Of a stretch of 64,000 nucleotides of DNA, positions 1 through 8,500 are shown one piece after another. Both the position numbers and the translations under genes were made by a program. The stretch is from DATCHW01 sp036508135. Lineage in GTDB: Bacteria; Bacteroidota; Ignavibacteria; Tepidaquicellales; Tepidaquicellaceae. Numbering within the stretch: the first letter of the stretch is position 1; every line of letters starts with the position of its first letter. Below the pieces are notes generated by a model that saw nothing but the letters and a program-made list of their open reading frames with translations, was not told the DNA's origin and ran no database searches. Where the stretch lies: NCBI GenBank assembly GCA_036508135.1, contig DATCHW010000064.1, positions 1 to 64,000 of the forward strand, written 5' to 3'.

Positions 1-741
1 GTAGTAGCACGAATCCAAACTTATGACCTCGTAACATGCTTGGATTTCGTTCAATAGACCTAATAGTTCCGCCGGATTATCCAACGGAATATCGCGGTCT
101 TCGAAAGTTCCTATACATGCACTTCCGAAATTCGCTTTATCTACATTGGGATGGTGTCCTTCAGTTGCTAAGAGAATCGTACCATAAGTCACGGAGGGAT
201 GTAAAATATTTATATATATGCCCTTGATTTTACATACCGGTTCTTCATATTCCTTTACAGTTCCTTTTTCAGTATAACCCTCGTATACTTCAAAAGCCGG
301 AGAATAATATTTATAAACGTAAACACCGGAATCTTTCATTAACAGTATCCATCCTGACTTGCTAATCGTCTTCACTATCTCCAGTAAAGCATCGCCGATA
401 ACTTCTGATTTATAAATCTTTTGAAGCTTTAATAATTCGCTTGTATACAAATCATTTACTTTGTCAATAGCGGTCTTCAACTCTTCTTTAAATATTGATT
501 TTAACTGCTTCAGAGAATTCACGAATTCAATCTCTGACTCTAACACTACTTCGCGCACCAACACTTTCTCCTGCCTTGATTTCAGCAGACGTTCATTTAA
601 GTCTTTGAACTTGATTTCTTTCGTTAATACATTTTTCAGGGAATCAGATGCTAATTCAAGTTTTAAATCATTTGGTTTTGTATTATTATTCAATCGCCTG
701 AAAAAACCCTGATTAATTCCCGGGGGATTTTGTTCTTCCAT
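1..741 (-). CDS. E2-like (UBC-fold) protein, 3' end outside window
   Basis: This minus-strand frame opens with ATG at 741 and stays open for 247 codons to the window edge, so the C-terminus is missing. Residues about 25-115 are charged and helical and may form a coiled coil. Residues about 120-247 read like a UBC (E2) core: strands GWILLMKDSGVYVYKYY and CKIKGIYINI, then HHPNV and, after a short gap, GSACIGT. In E2 families an HPNV-type element followed by a CIG/CLG motif marks the active-site cysteine, here encoded at about 115-117. The upstream neighbour is a candidate ubiquitin-like gene, which supports the call. Known bacterial systems of this kind (Bil, Bub, PRTRC, type II CBASS) add E1/ThiF and JAB proteins; those could lie left of position 1. 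The E2 fold is inferred from motif order only. Confidence 0.6.
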   Translation of the reverse strand, partial: MEEQNPPGINQGFFRRLNNNTKPNDLKLELASDSLKNVLTKEIKFKDLNERLLKSRQEKVLVREVVLESEIEFVNSLKQLKSIFKEELKTAIDKVNDLYTSELLKLQKIYKSEVIGDALLEIVKTISKSGWILLMKDSGVYVYKYYSPAFEVYEGYTEKGTVKEYEEPVCKIKGIYINILHPSVTYGTILLATEGHHPNVDKANFGSACIGTFEDRDIPLDNPAELLGLLNEIQACYEVISLDSCYY

Positions 742-766
742 ATTTTTAATTTGATTTTAAAGAATG

Positions 767-804
767 AAGGGGAACACCCAGTGCCTCTCAACAGTGTTCC
801 CCTT
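767..804. other. Hairpin between Ubl-like and E2-like genes
   Basis: A perfect 9-bp stem (769-777 with 794-802, GGGGAACAC/GTGTTCCCC) with a 16-nt loop lies in the 95-bp gap between two minus-strand genes. It is followed by TTTT only on the plus strand, so it is not a clear terminator for the operon. It could be a processing or attenuation site. Confidence 0.5.
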
Positions 805-836
805 TTGTGAATTAGAATTGTAATCGTGTGAAGTGA

Positions 837-1091
837 TTAAGCGGCAGCGACGTTGAATCTGACTAACGATAAATCGCCTTCGAAGTTTCCGGATTCGATA
901 TCTGAAGGAGAGAGATTTCTGTTTGTTGAATCATAGATATCGAATTTACTGATACTATTATCACGTGCGATGGCTTTTAATTTCTCGACAAGCCCTAACC
1001 CCTCGACGCCTGTTACGTCGTAGGAGTTGCCATTACATTTTACGGATGTCTTTTGTTCGGGTGTACTGGTTGTTTCATTATTCCATACCAT
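837..1091 (-). CDS. Small candidate ubiquitin-like (beta-grasp) protein
   Basis: The 84-residue product has the layout of a beta-grasp domain: a strand pair (TSVKCNGNSYDV), a central helix (GLGLVEKLKAIARDN), a strand (KFDIYD), and a last strand (LSLVRFNV) ending in three alanines. No family is recognised with certainty. The call rests on this layout, on the size, and on the position directly upstream of an E2-like gene on the same strand. There is no terminal Gly-Gly; the tail is VAAA, so if conjugated it would use an unusual end or need trimming. An AAAGG ribosome-binding site lies 9-10 nt before the ATG. Alternative: an unrelated small alpha/beta protein. Confidence 0.45.
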   Translation of the reverse strand: MVWNNETTSTPEQKTSVKCNGNSYDVTGVEGLGLVEKLKAIARDNSISKFDIYDSTNRNLSPSDIESGNFEGDLSLVRFNVAAA

Positions 1092-1158
1092 GGTGTTAAC
1101 CTTTCTTTTTTGTTTATAAATGGTTTTTAAAAATCTTTTGTTACTTGTTTCTTCTGAC

Positions 1159-1458
1159 TCAAAGAGCGTTTAGCTCTGCTAAAAAGTACGAAGGGAGATT
1201 GATGAAGGGTGTATTTGTTTGAGAAGTGTTTTGATGTTCCGCAAGTAGTGTTACATTTTCTGTTTCTAAATCTATTTCGGCTTCATCTTCATAGTAATTA
1301 TAATCATCTGAATCATTGCTTTCATAATCAGTTTCGTGAATATTATCACGGTCACAAACCAATTCCTCGGCTTCTTCGAGACTATTAGCGAAGACATATC
1401 CGGTTAAATTACCGTAGGATGTGCAGGAATAGCCGAGACGTACGGAGTATTTATTCAT
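1159..1458 (-). CDS. Acidic small protein, paralog of the upstream gene
   Basis: This 99-residue protein is not a recognised family. It shares its plan with the adjacent gene at 1487-1780: an N-terminal region with two likely strands around YSVRLGYSCTSYGNLTGYVFANSLEEAEE (split here by a turn), a long Asp/Glu-rich middle (net charge strongly negative), and a closing motif LPSYFLAEL. The N-terminal xVxAxSxEEA pattern is common in small ferredoxin-like alpha/beta domains. It sits 28 bp downstream of its paralog and 67 bp before the Ubl-like gene, so one transcript is likely. The conserved SYFLAEL tail suggests a docking or recognition peptide; that is inference. Confidence 0.6.
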   Translation of the reverse strand: MNKYSVRLGYSCTSYGNLTGYVFANSLEEAEELVCDRDNIHETDYESNDSDDYNYYEDEAEIDLETENVTLLAEHQNTSQTNTPFINLPSYFLAELNAL

Positions 1459-1486
1459 AGATGTAAAATTGATTTTGAAAATCTGT

Positions 1487-1780
1487 TTATAATTGCTGAA
1501 GTTCAGCTAAGAAATATGAGGGAATTTTAGAGAAGGATGATTCATCACCAGTAATATTTATTGGTTCTTCGACATCTTCTTCTTCCAATTCTGCATCTGT
1601 GTCTGAATATTGAAAATCCATGTCACCGTCGTTTTCATTATCATCATACTCGTCCGAGTGATGTTCACCGAACTCACTAGCCATATCTAGAGCTGTTTCC
1701 TCTGAATCCGCATACACTATACACGAATAAGATCCATATTTCCGGTATGAGTACGGAATTCTTAATATATATTTGTCCAT
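1487..1780 (-). CDS. Acidic small protein with C-terminal PSYFLAEL motif
   Basis: A 97-residue protein and tandem paralog of the gene at 1159-1458. The shared parts are the N-terminus (DKYILRIPYSYRKYGSYSC, then VYADSEETALDMA) and the C-terminus (KIPSYFLAELQQL). The middle about 40 residues are almost entirely Asp, Glu, Asn and Ser and differ between the two copies. No Shine-Dalgarno is obvious before its ATG, so it may be translationally coupled to the regulator gene 66 bp upstream. Function unknown; membership in the Ubl/E2-like cluster is inferred from strand and spacing. Confidence 0.6.
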   Translation of the reverse strand: MDKYILRIPYSYRKYGSYSCIVYADSEETALDMASEFGEHHSDEYDDNENDGDMDFQYSDTDAELEEEDVEEPINITGDESSFSKIPSYFLAELQQL

Positions 1781-1846
1781 AAATTTTAAATTAAATTAAT
1801 TTCACTTAGAAAATATTCCGGGATATCCGGGCGACATAATATTTAA

Positions 1847-2053
1847 TCATGATGCTTCTTTACTTTGATTAATGGAATCAGAGGAATAAACTTCCATTTG
1901 GGATGAAAGTTCTGGAGATTTGTCGACGTTTTCTTCCAGTGATAAATGTTTGGATAAAATTTCGTTTACAAGACGAGTCATTGGAATGCCTCGATCTTTT
2001 GCTTGATGGTAGAGTGGTGAGATTAATGTTGGATCAATTTTTGGGGAATACAT
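1847..2053 (-). CDS. Small ribbon-helix-helix-like regulator
   Basis: A 68-residue protein. Residues 1-37 carry a beta strand (MYSPKI), then a helix (LISPLYHQAKDRG) and a turn followed by a second helix (PMTRLVNEILSKHL), the strand-helix-helix layout of RHH repressors and antitoxins. The last 30 residues are polar and probably disordered. It has the best ribosome-binding site of the cluster (AAAGGAGG at 2063-2070) and is the first gene of the minus-strand cluster. Its promoter holds a perfect palindrome, which fits autoregulation. Two decayed copies of its start and promoter lie at about 5.37 kb and 10.4 kb. RHH assignment is by pattern only. Confidence 0.55.
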   Translation of the reverse strand: MYSPKIDPTLISPLYHQAKDRGIPMTRLVNEILSKHLSLEENVDKSPELSSQMEVYSSDSINQSKEAS

Positions 2054-2062
2054 GCTTTGGAT

Positions 2063-2103
2063 CCTCCTTTCTGGGGTTAATGTTAGCTAACGTGGATATT
2101 ATA
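2063..2103 (-). promoter_or_regulatory. Promoter with palindromic operator for the Ubl/E2-like cluster
   Basis: On the minus strand a consensus -10 (TATAAT, 2098-2103, preceded by TGG as in an extended -10) is followed by the perfect 10-bp palindrome GTTAGCTAAC (2082-2091), which covers the expected transcription start, and by AAAGGAGG (2063-2070). A repressor bound to the palindrome would block this promoter. The plus-strand gene at 2209 starts about 120 bp away and might be affected too. Confidence 0.55.
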
Positions 2104-2208
2104 CCAGAAAAAAGTGCTTATTATTAATTCTATTTATACCAATATTTATAAATATTGTTATATTATTTTTGATGATATTTATAATTAAATAACATATTAT
2201 TATAAGAA

Positions 2209-3150
2209 ATGGCATATCAAAAAAGATTAAGCAGTAAAGCAAGAACCGATTTAAGTTCGGATCGTTCTGATTATGAAGAGCTATTATTGCCTAATCCAGA
2301 AAAGGGGCCATGGGCATGTGAGGAATCCTATGTTGAAATATTAGACTTAGAATTTTTTACACCTAAGAAACTGAAAGAATATAGAAAAAATTTTTATGAT
2401 AATATCACAAAACATATCTCTGTTAGAGAATTATTAAAAATAGAAAGTTATATAAAGTCATTTACAAATTGTCTTAAAAATAATGATGATGATAAAAATA
2501 TTATTGCATTGAAAAAATCGCTCTTAAAAAACACCAATATCCTTCTAAAACATTTTAATAATACAAGCAATATTCATAAGCAATTTATACCAGAGGATTA
2601 TTTTGAAAATAGCAATCTTTATTATAAAAAACGATTAAGCAACTCCAAATCTATACTAGAAGAGAATTTAAACCATTATAGAAATATTGCGAATAAATAT
2701 ACTATAGAGTGTTTAATAGAATATGGAGAATTTTTAAAAGAAAAACATATTAATGACCTTACAAATGATTATGGGGATGTATTGATATATAGGGGATTGA
2801 ACAATAGTTTTTCTACGAATAAAAGTAAATCTAAAAAGAATATTCTTTCTATATATTCAAAGTTCAACGAACCGGAGCTTTATTTTGAAAGCAATATCTT
2901 GACTTCATACACTTTATGCTGGAATGTGGCAGAAAAATTCATGGTAGCCTTTAAAGGTCGCAGAAGAGCTAAGTTGTATGGAGATAGTAAAGTTCTTGAA
3001 AATAGAATATTGAGCTCTTTTATAATCTCAACTGCATTTTTAGAGAGGCAATATGAAATATTGGTATTACCTAATGAATATGATTTGTTTATTAGTGAAC
3101 AAAAAAACGACGAAGATTATGCTGAATTTATGATTGAGAGAAAGATATAA
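2209..3150 (+). CDS. Candidate ADP-ribosyltransferase-fold protein
   Basis: A 313-residue soluble protein with no signal peptide. The N-terminal about 180 residues are helical and charged. The C-terminal third has the R-S-E order of motifs of ADP-ribosyltransferase folds: YRGL with Arg195, then TSYT (Ser233) in a strand followed by the helix WNVAEKF, then FLERQYEILVLP with Glu279 and Glu283 before a hydrophobic strand. In arginine-specific enzymes the last motif is ExE; here the spacing is E-x3-E, so Glu283 is the more likely catalytic residue. The gene is divergent from the Ubl/E2-like cluster and convergent with the next gene. It could be a toxin or immune effector; no partner antitoxin is obvious. 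Confidence 0.45.
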   Translation: MAYQKRLSSKARTDLSSDRSDYEELLLPNPEKGPWACEESYVEILDLEFFTPKKLKEYRKNFYDNITKHISVRELLKIESYIKSFTNCLKNNDDDKNIIALKKSLLKNTNILLKHFNNTSNIHKQFIPEDYFENSNLYYKKRLSNSKSILEENLNHYRNIANKYTIECLIEYGEFLKEKHINDLTNDYGDVLIYRGLNNSFSTNKSKSKKNILSIYSKFNEPELYFESNILTSYTLCWNVAEKFMVAFKGRRRAKLYGDSKVLENRILSSFIISTAFLERQYEILVLPNEYDLFISEQKNDEDYAEFMIERKI

Positions 3151-3204
3151 TATCACTTATAATTTATTGTAATTAAGCTTAATATTTTTTAATTGCATTA
3201 CATT

Positions 3205-3924
3205 TTATTCGTCACATTTTATTTCATCTAATTTCAATAACAAGGTCAATAAATTGGGTACGGGTCTAATATTTTTGTTGTACATCCATTCTCCACAAAG
3301 TGTATAGCAATCTACAACAAAATTATTAGCTAGCGGTAAAGAAGCAGATATATTAACAAAATCGGAATCGATAGATATTTCTTTTTCTTCAACTTGGCCA
3401 CTTATTGACATTAGGGACCCATGTGACATAGCAGACAGCACTGGATATACAAAATTAAATATTTCTAGCATACCAGTATCTTTTGCAATATCTTTCCATT
3501 TAGTAAAATTAATTTTTTCTTTGTTGTATTTATTTAAAGCTTCTTCTATTGTTTTTTGTTTCTCAGTTGAAAAATATTTATTTTTAGTTAGATTATCTAA
3601 CATAATTATTGCACTTGACTTCCCCTCTTTAAAATATTTTTTCACATTATCTTTATCTTTTATGCACCATCTAATCAATAAATCAGTCTCAAAAATGGAT
3701 CTTACAATTGACATACTTGGTTCACTCAGACCATTTTTAATTAGTATTATATATGCTCTTAAAAATTTAATTACTCGCTTGAATAAAATTAACAATATAA
3801 ATTCATCAAAACTAGTTTTTCCAAATTGAGATTGTAATTGCTCAGAAAATAAAGAAGAATCTTTATATAAAATATCTAAAGCTATTATTTGCCCCTCAAG
3901 TAATAAATATTGTTCTTCGGTCAT
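3205..3924 (-). CDS. DUF5677-like helical protein
   Basis: A 239-residue, mostly helical protein. The block LSEPSMSIVRSIFETDLLIRWCI, read here as two helices, and the later YPVLSAMSHGS match the pattern of the DUF5677 family, in which an Arg/Glu-rich helix is followed by a conserved Ser-x-x-x-His-Gly. The biochemical role of that family is not known to me; its members often occur in accessory regions. The gene converges on the ADP-ribosyltransferase-like gene with 54 bp between them, so the two are not an operon. Very low GC, like its neighbour, suggests both arrived by transfer. Confidence 0.5.
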   Translation of the reverse strand: MTEEQYLLLEGQIIALDILYKDSSLFSEQLQSQFGKTSFDEFILLILFKRVIKFLRAYIILIKNGLSEPSMSIVRSIFETDLLIRWCIKDKDNVKKYFKEGKSSAIIMLDNLTKNKYFSTEKQKTIEEALNKYNKEKINFTKWKDIAKDTGMLEIFNFVYPVLSAMSHGSLMSISGQVEEKEISIDSDFVNISASLPLANNFVVDCYTLCGEWMYNKNIRPVPNLLTLLLKLDEIKCDE

Positions 3925-4174
3925 AAATATTCTCTATCTTTATCTTAAAATTACTTAATTTAATATTTCATACCAGTATAAAAAAGCATATGATTATTGC
4001 CTTAGATATTTTAAGAGCAAAAAATAAATATTTTAATATTATATTGTGAAAAAAAGAGTACATCGTTTTAGAGCGTAAAGAACCAATAAAATTGATCTTT
4101 TGAAAGATCGAATTCATTAAATTTAAAAATAAAAAAGTTAGAAAAATGAATCAAGGAATTCCTGAATGGTAAGT

Positions 4175-4194
4175 GACTTTGTGGTCGTGATTAG
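4175..4194 (+). repeat. Short repeat copy beside the recombinase remnant
   Basis: GACTTTGTGGTCGTGATTAG here and GACTTTGCAGTCGTGATTA at 16883-16901 match at 17 of 19 positions. One lies just past the 3' end of the recombinase remnant and the other just before the excisionase-like gene. This could be a pair of attachment sites or just a dispersed repeat. Confidence 0.35.
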
Positions 4195-4237
4195 TTAATT
4201 ATGTAATACCTCGAAAAAAGTAAAAGTAAAAGTAAAA

Positions 4238-4271
4238 AGCAATCCCGGCTTAATCAACAGCCAGGATTGCT
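4238..4271 (-). terminator. Rho-independent terminator of the recombinase remnant
   Basis: Read on the minus strand, AGCAATCCTGGCT pairs with AGCCGGGATTGCT (one mismatch) around a 7-8 nt loop, followed by TTTTTAC. The stem overlaps the stop codon of the decayed recombinase at 4250-4252. Confidence 0.6.
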
Positions 4272-4660
4272 CTTTTTAAATCCTCTATTCCGATGTGAGT
4301 ATAATTCAAAGTGGTTTTTAGTTCTGAATGTCCCGCTAACATTTGAACATAGTTAACGTTGATTCCTTTTTTTTATACAATTGGTAATATAAGTATGTCT
4401 TAAACAATGAAAAAAAATGGAATTTCTCTGGTAACCCAGCTTTTTCTTATATAATGTTTAAACTTATGAGTAATAGAACTTCGGTAATACACAGTTTTTT
4501 TTTTATCTGGCTTCGAGAATAAATATCCATCTATGTCATAAAGTTTTTTTTTATAATGTTGCCATCTTCGAACTTCATTTGATTGATAATATTCTTCAGT
4601 TTATTATTATCGGGATGTGTCTGGTTTTGCTAGTCTTAGTTTTTTTTTTATTTTTTATTT
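4250..4660 (-). pseudogene. Decayed tyrosine recombinase (C-terminal catalytic half)
   Basis: No intact frame exists, but across frames the minus strand reads as the C-terminal half of a phage-type integrase: TSKTRHIPI, DIDGYLFSKPD, HKFKHYIRKAGLPEKFHFHC, LRHTYIT, VQMLAGHSELKTTLNYTHIG, then a stop. The LRH, LAGH and Tyr motifs of tyrosine recombinases are therefore visible. At least three of the frame changes (near 4367-4374, 4410-4417 and 4436-4446) fall in A/T homopolymer runs with added bases. The gene must be inactive unless these are sequencing errors. It marks this region as a former mobile element. Confidence 0.7.
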
Positions 4661-5063
4661 TATTCCATTCATTTATTCATTCATATCATTACTTATGATG
4701 GCAACCTTAGGCATAACCAATACGGCAGGTATCTAACTCATACCTGTTCTTATATACTCCATTATTAAGTAGTTATCTCGGGACGATGACATTGAACGTT
4801 ATTGATGAGTATTAATTCTCCCTTTATGTTATACCAGAAAGAATTGATATTAAATATAGAGGTTGATATCTTTTATGAACAAATTATAAAAATTTAAAAC
4901 TGGGCATAAAACAGGGCATATGTTCTGACTTTTTAAGACAAAATGAATAGACATATGATAAATATTACTAACGCTTTAAATCCTTTGTGGATAAGGCTTT
5001 ACAGGGATTTAAGGAGTCGTAATGACAATGTAAATGTTGATTCTTTTACGCCTGAAAAGCCGT

Positions 5064-5118
5064 GTGTCGCCGGTTCGATGTAGTTTATCCCGATGATAAT
5101 CGGGAGCCCTGTCCACCA
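5064..5118 (+). other. tRNA/tmRNA 3'-end-like remnant
   Basis: GTGTCGCCGGTTCGAT (a T-arm-like string) is followed after about 27 nt by CCCTGTCCACCATAA, which resembles the acceptor end with CCA of a tRNA or tmRNA. The bases between include a CCCGAT/ATCGGG hairpin, as if a repeat had entered the T-arm. No rest of a tRNA is seen. It may be a leftover attachment site. The remainder of 4661-5510 shows only AT-rich sequence and the decayed regulator copy. Confidence 0.25.
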
Positions 5119-5338
5119 TAACGAATGATCAATCTCCAATTATCAACGTTCAATAACTAATACAATAAATCATTTTTTTTTATAATTGAACATTGCAAAT
5201 TTTGCATTGAAAATTGAATAGAGCCCTGCCCGTAAATAAAATCATTAGAATCTGCTTCCAGATTTTCCCGTAATATTGCATTTACTATTTTTGTCATAGT
5301 TAGGTTTTCTCGTTTGGATTATTTTTATAGTAGAGGTA

Positions 5339-5417
5339 TTAAATCCGGTTGATTTTTTGTGAATACATGCTTTGAGCTCATTTCTGGGATTAATTGTTAG
5401 CTAATAGAGATGTTATA
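5339..5417 (-). pseudogene. Decayed copy of regulator gene start and operator
   Basis: The minus strand repeats the promoter and start of the gene at 1847-2053: TATAAC (5412-5417) in place of TATAAT, palindrome core TTAGCTAA (5397-5404), then ATG at 5368 encoding MYSQKINRI followed by a stop. The Shine-Dalgarno is lost. Only this fragment remains. Confidence 0.55.
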
Positions 5418-5513
5418 TCATGAAACTAAATTATTAATTGACATTCTAAAACAAGTTGAATTATTAGCTTAACTTTACTAAATTATAGTAATTTAACTCT
5501 CCGGTGTAATTGT

Positions 5514-8500
5514 ATGAAGAAAATACTTAGCAAACTATTACTGTTCATTCCTTTAATTATGAGAAGGAATAATAATTTCATCATAATGTTTTTTATCTTA
5601 TTGACACTTATATGTGATCTTTATTCTGCCCCAATTGATACCTCAACAGCAATAATTGTTGCAAAAAATGTTTACTGGAGATATTTGAAAAATAAAGAAT
5701 CGAATAATTATAGTTCTATAACTCCACAATTGATATTTACAAAGAAAGTAAAGAGTGAAGTTGTATATTATGTTATTAATATGATTATTAATAATAAAAA
5801 TAAAGGATTTATAATCGTCGCTGCTGATAATCATGTTTACCCTATATTGAGTATTGGATACGAAGGTGAGTATAAATCGGACACATTATTGTTACCTCCA
5901 AATTATAAAAGCTGGATGGATAACTATACCGAACAAATATTATATGTCAAAGAACATAACATTAAATCTACGGCATATATTGATCATAATTGGCAAGAAT
6001 TATTAAATCCAACAAATATTCCGAATAATTTTAATAATCTTGAACCACTACTGACTACAACATGGGGTCAAGAATGTTACTACAATCAATTGTGTCCATA
6101 TAATATATTTAGCCCTTATTGTGAACGTACTCTTACTGGTTGTGTTGCAACTGCTATGGCTCAAATTATGAAATATCATAATTATCCGATCAATGGAAAT
6201 GGTTATCATGGATATAACGCTCCTACATATGGATACCAATATGCTGATTTTGGTTCTACAACTTATGATTGGCAAAATATGCCAGATAATATTACTTCAC
6301 AAAATTCAGCGATTGCGACATTAATGTATCATTGTGGTGTTAGTGTAGACATGGATTATAGTATTTATGAATCTACAACTGGTGTTGAAAATGCGAAAAA
6401 TTCCCTAATAAACTATTTTAACTATTCATCAAAAGCAAAATATATACATAAAGAAAATTTCGAAGCACAGTGGAAAAATATTATTATTTCTCAACTTAAT
6501 TCTCATCTACCAATATATTATTCAGGCCAAGGCTCAGGCCAAGGCTCTATAAGACATGCATTTGTTTGTGATGGCTATTTAGATTCTAATCAATTCCATT
6601 TTAATTGGGGATGGGGTTATTATGATCCTAATTATTATTATTTAGATAATTTAAATCCGGATGAGAATAATTTTACGATATATCAGGTAGCAATTATTGA
6701 CATTATACCATTAAATATTATTTCTCCCAATGGAAGCGAGAACTATATCCCTGGTACTTCCCAAAATATTATTTGGAACATTAACAATAATATCCAAAAC
6801 ATAAAAATAGAAATTACAACTGATAATGGAGAAAATTGGTCAACAATTATTTCAAGTTATCCTGCATCATCCGGTAGTTATCCTTGGACAATTCCAAACA
6901 TAAATTCATCACAATGTAAAATTAGAATTAGTAATGTTTTGTTTCCTGATATGAATGATGTTAGTGATAATAATTTTAACATTTCAAATTCTACTTTAAA
7001 TTTAGGTCTGATTGCATATTATCCATTAGAATCAAATGCTAATGATTATTCCGGGAATGATTTTAATGGATCCTTGGAGAATCCACCTACTTTTGAACCT
7101 GGAGTGGTTGGAAATGGAGTCAGAATTTTAGGAGATGGTTTTATTTATGGAAACGGAAAATGTGTATTACTACCGGGATCGTTAGCAACTGATTTAAATT
7201 CTCGAAATAGTTTTTCAATATCTTTATGGGTTAAAGATGAGGGAATGACTCATTTTCATGGTGAATCGTATATATCATTTGGAAATGCGCCGTTAGGATG
7301 GGTCGCGATCGGCCATTATGTTGACCAAGATAACAATAATCAGATTTTGGGATTTTCGATAAAAGGAGGTCCTGAAAATAATGATCAATTTGCAATAAAG
7401 ATTCCATTTGATAATAACTACACTTCTCATTTTATTCATTATACTATGACATATAACAATGGATTGGTAAAAGCTTATATAAATGGCATATATGTAGGAC
7501 AAGAAAATCAAATTGCAGATATTCAAACCACAACAGCAGGACTTGGAAGACATTGGTGGTGGCAAGATAATACTACATATTGGTCTACCCGTTTGAATGG
7601 AATAATTGACGAAGTAAGAATATATAACAGATCATTGTCCGATTCTGAAATTCAGCAATTATATAATCAAGTTCCGAATTTAACTTTGAGTTCACCAAAC
7701 GGAGGTGAGAATTATATTCCTGCAACCATACAAAATATTACTTGGAGCAGTGGTGGAGTCCAAAATATAAAAATTGAATTATCAACTGATAATGGCTCAA
7801 GTTGGTCAATTATAACATTGAGTTATCCCGCATCATACGGAAGTTATCCTTGGACAGTTCCAAATTATAATTCACCTAATTGCAAAATACGGATTAGCGA
7901 TGTATTAAATCCTGCATCGAATGATATGAGTGGTAATGTATTTATTATTTCATCTTCTTCTTTAAATTTAGGGTTGGTTGCTTATTATCCATTCAATGGA
8001 AATGCCAATGACGAAAGCGGAAATGGATACAATGGAACAGTAAATGGAGCATCGTTAACGACTGATGTTTTTGGCAATGCCAATAATGCTTATTATTTTA
8101 ACGGGACTAATAATTTAATTGATATCCCTAACTTCGATTTAAATACAGAAACTGAATTAACAGTCCGAGTTTTAGCAAAGCCCGATAATTTAGTAACTGG
8201 TAAATCACTTTTTTATCACGGATTTAATGGACAAATACAATTTATATTTTATAATAATACGATACATTTTGATATAATGCTTTCCGATGCAAATTGGTAT
8301 GACGCAACTTTTGATTTATCACATGTAAGATGGTATGATTTAGTGGGTGAATGGAAAAAAGGAGATTCACTCAAATTATATATTGATGGTGTACAAAAAG
8401 ATGCTATTCCTGTTCCAAACTTGTATCTTATAAATCCAGGTTCAAATTATAATGCATCCATAGGAGCATATGCAAGGAATCAAAATGGCTCACCAACTTT

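Noticed and set aside
36..712. Plus-strand open frames at 36-227 and 461-712
   Set aside because: They lie antisense to the E2-like frame, which is open across the same stretch and has recognisable motifs.
1..2053. PRTRC system assignment
   Set aside because: The Ubl-like protein lacks the GTKG ending and the other PRTRC genes are not visible, so the label would be a guess.
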